Origin: Triplophysa rosa | Taxonomy: Eukaryota; Chordata; Actinopteri; Cypriniformes; Nemacheilidae | DNA length: 64,000 bases | NCBI RefSeq assembly: GCF_024868665.1 | Contig: NC_079904.1 | Coordinates: 3,921,807-3,985,806, forward strand | Direction of reading: 5' to 3' | The notes under the pieces: generated by a model | Told to the model about the DNA's origin: nothing | Databases searched by the model: none | Seen by the model: only the letters and a program-made list of their open reading frames with translations | Shown here: piece by piece, positions 63,769-64,000 of the stretch | How positions within the stretch are numbered: position 1 is the stretch's first letter | Layout: each line of letters starts with the position of its first letter | Position numbers and translations under genes: made by a program

Positions 63769-64000
63769 AACATTTTCTTGTTTCACTTCTTTCGGGTGAC
63801 GGATGTGCAAAAGATGCATATAATGCATAAAACGATGCAGTTATTCCAATGATTAAATTATATACATGGGATACAATGGATTTATCCATATCGCTGCTGC
63901 TGTGTTTAAAATGAAAAAAGGCATAATATGAAGCTGTAAATTGTATGTTTAGGGAGGGGCGCGATATTTCAAAGTACTGTTTTACTTAAAGTCCTTATAA

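Larger units (their letters stand above)
58794..64000 (-). other. cep85l upstream intron (continues right of the window)
   Basis: 5.2 kb with no cep85l exon that I can support. It holds repeat fragments at 59107-59175 and 59182-59378, family A copies at 59950-60219, 60708-60904 and 62549-62770, the family C copy at 61520-61950, and two weak exon candidates at 62920-63052 (minus) and 63640-63768 (plus). Other parts show nothing recognisable. Confidence 0.6.

Noticed and set aside
58794..64000. Phospholamban coding exon
   Set aside because: I looked on both strands for the 52-residue protein expected within a cep85l intron and did not find it; only a doubtful leader exon is reported.

Overview
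The window is vertebrate nuclear DNA, almost certainly from a teleost and most likely a carp-like (cypriniform) fish. The genes are split into short GT-AG exons, the recognisable proteins are vertebrate orthologues, and the introns are full of fish-type repeats: TTAA-flanked palindromic MITEs, hAT-type MITEs, tRNA-headed SINEs and an L1-type LINE. Assignments rest on reading translated exons against remembered families; no database search was possible.

Layout. (1) 1-7,964: part of a large first intron, holding a broken minus-strand L1-type LINE (1-3,820) split by a clean hAT insertion. (2) 7,965-37,557, plus strand: slc35f1, seven exons through the stop codon; the 5' exon lies left of the window. 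3' UTR to about 38,480. (3) 39,296-48,634, plus strand: a complete eight-exon gene for a 520-residue F-box protein that I cannot match to a named family. (4) 50,916-58,793, minus strand: the last ten coding exons of cep85l, with a 3' UTR down to about 49,190. The F-box gene and cep85l converge tail to tail. (5) 58,794-64,000: upstream cep85l intron sequence, with two weak exon candidates.

How the genes relate. slc35f1 (+) next to cep85l (-) is the same order and orientation as on human chromosome 6q22, so the block is an ancient synteny. I know of no F-box gene between these two in human. The three genes have unrelated expected roles (membrane transporter-like protein, putative SCF substrate adaptor, centrosomal coiled-coil protein), so nothing suggests an operon-like unit. 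The F-box promoter has an RFX-type X-box, an inverted CCAAT box and a CRE, which hints at RFX-controlled, possibly cilium-linked expression. This F-box gene is the best candidate here for something poorly described.

Most remaining sequence is intron filled with transposon relics. Several are nested, so relative ages can be read: hAT in LINE, hAT in a palindromic tandem element, and one TTAA MITE inside another. No CRISPR array, prokaryotic gene, rRNA or convincing functional tRNA gene was seen.
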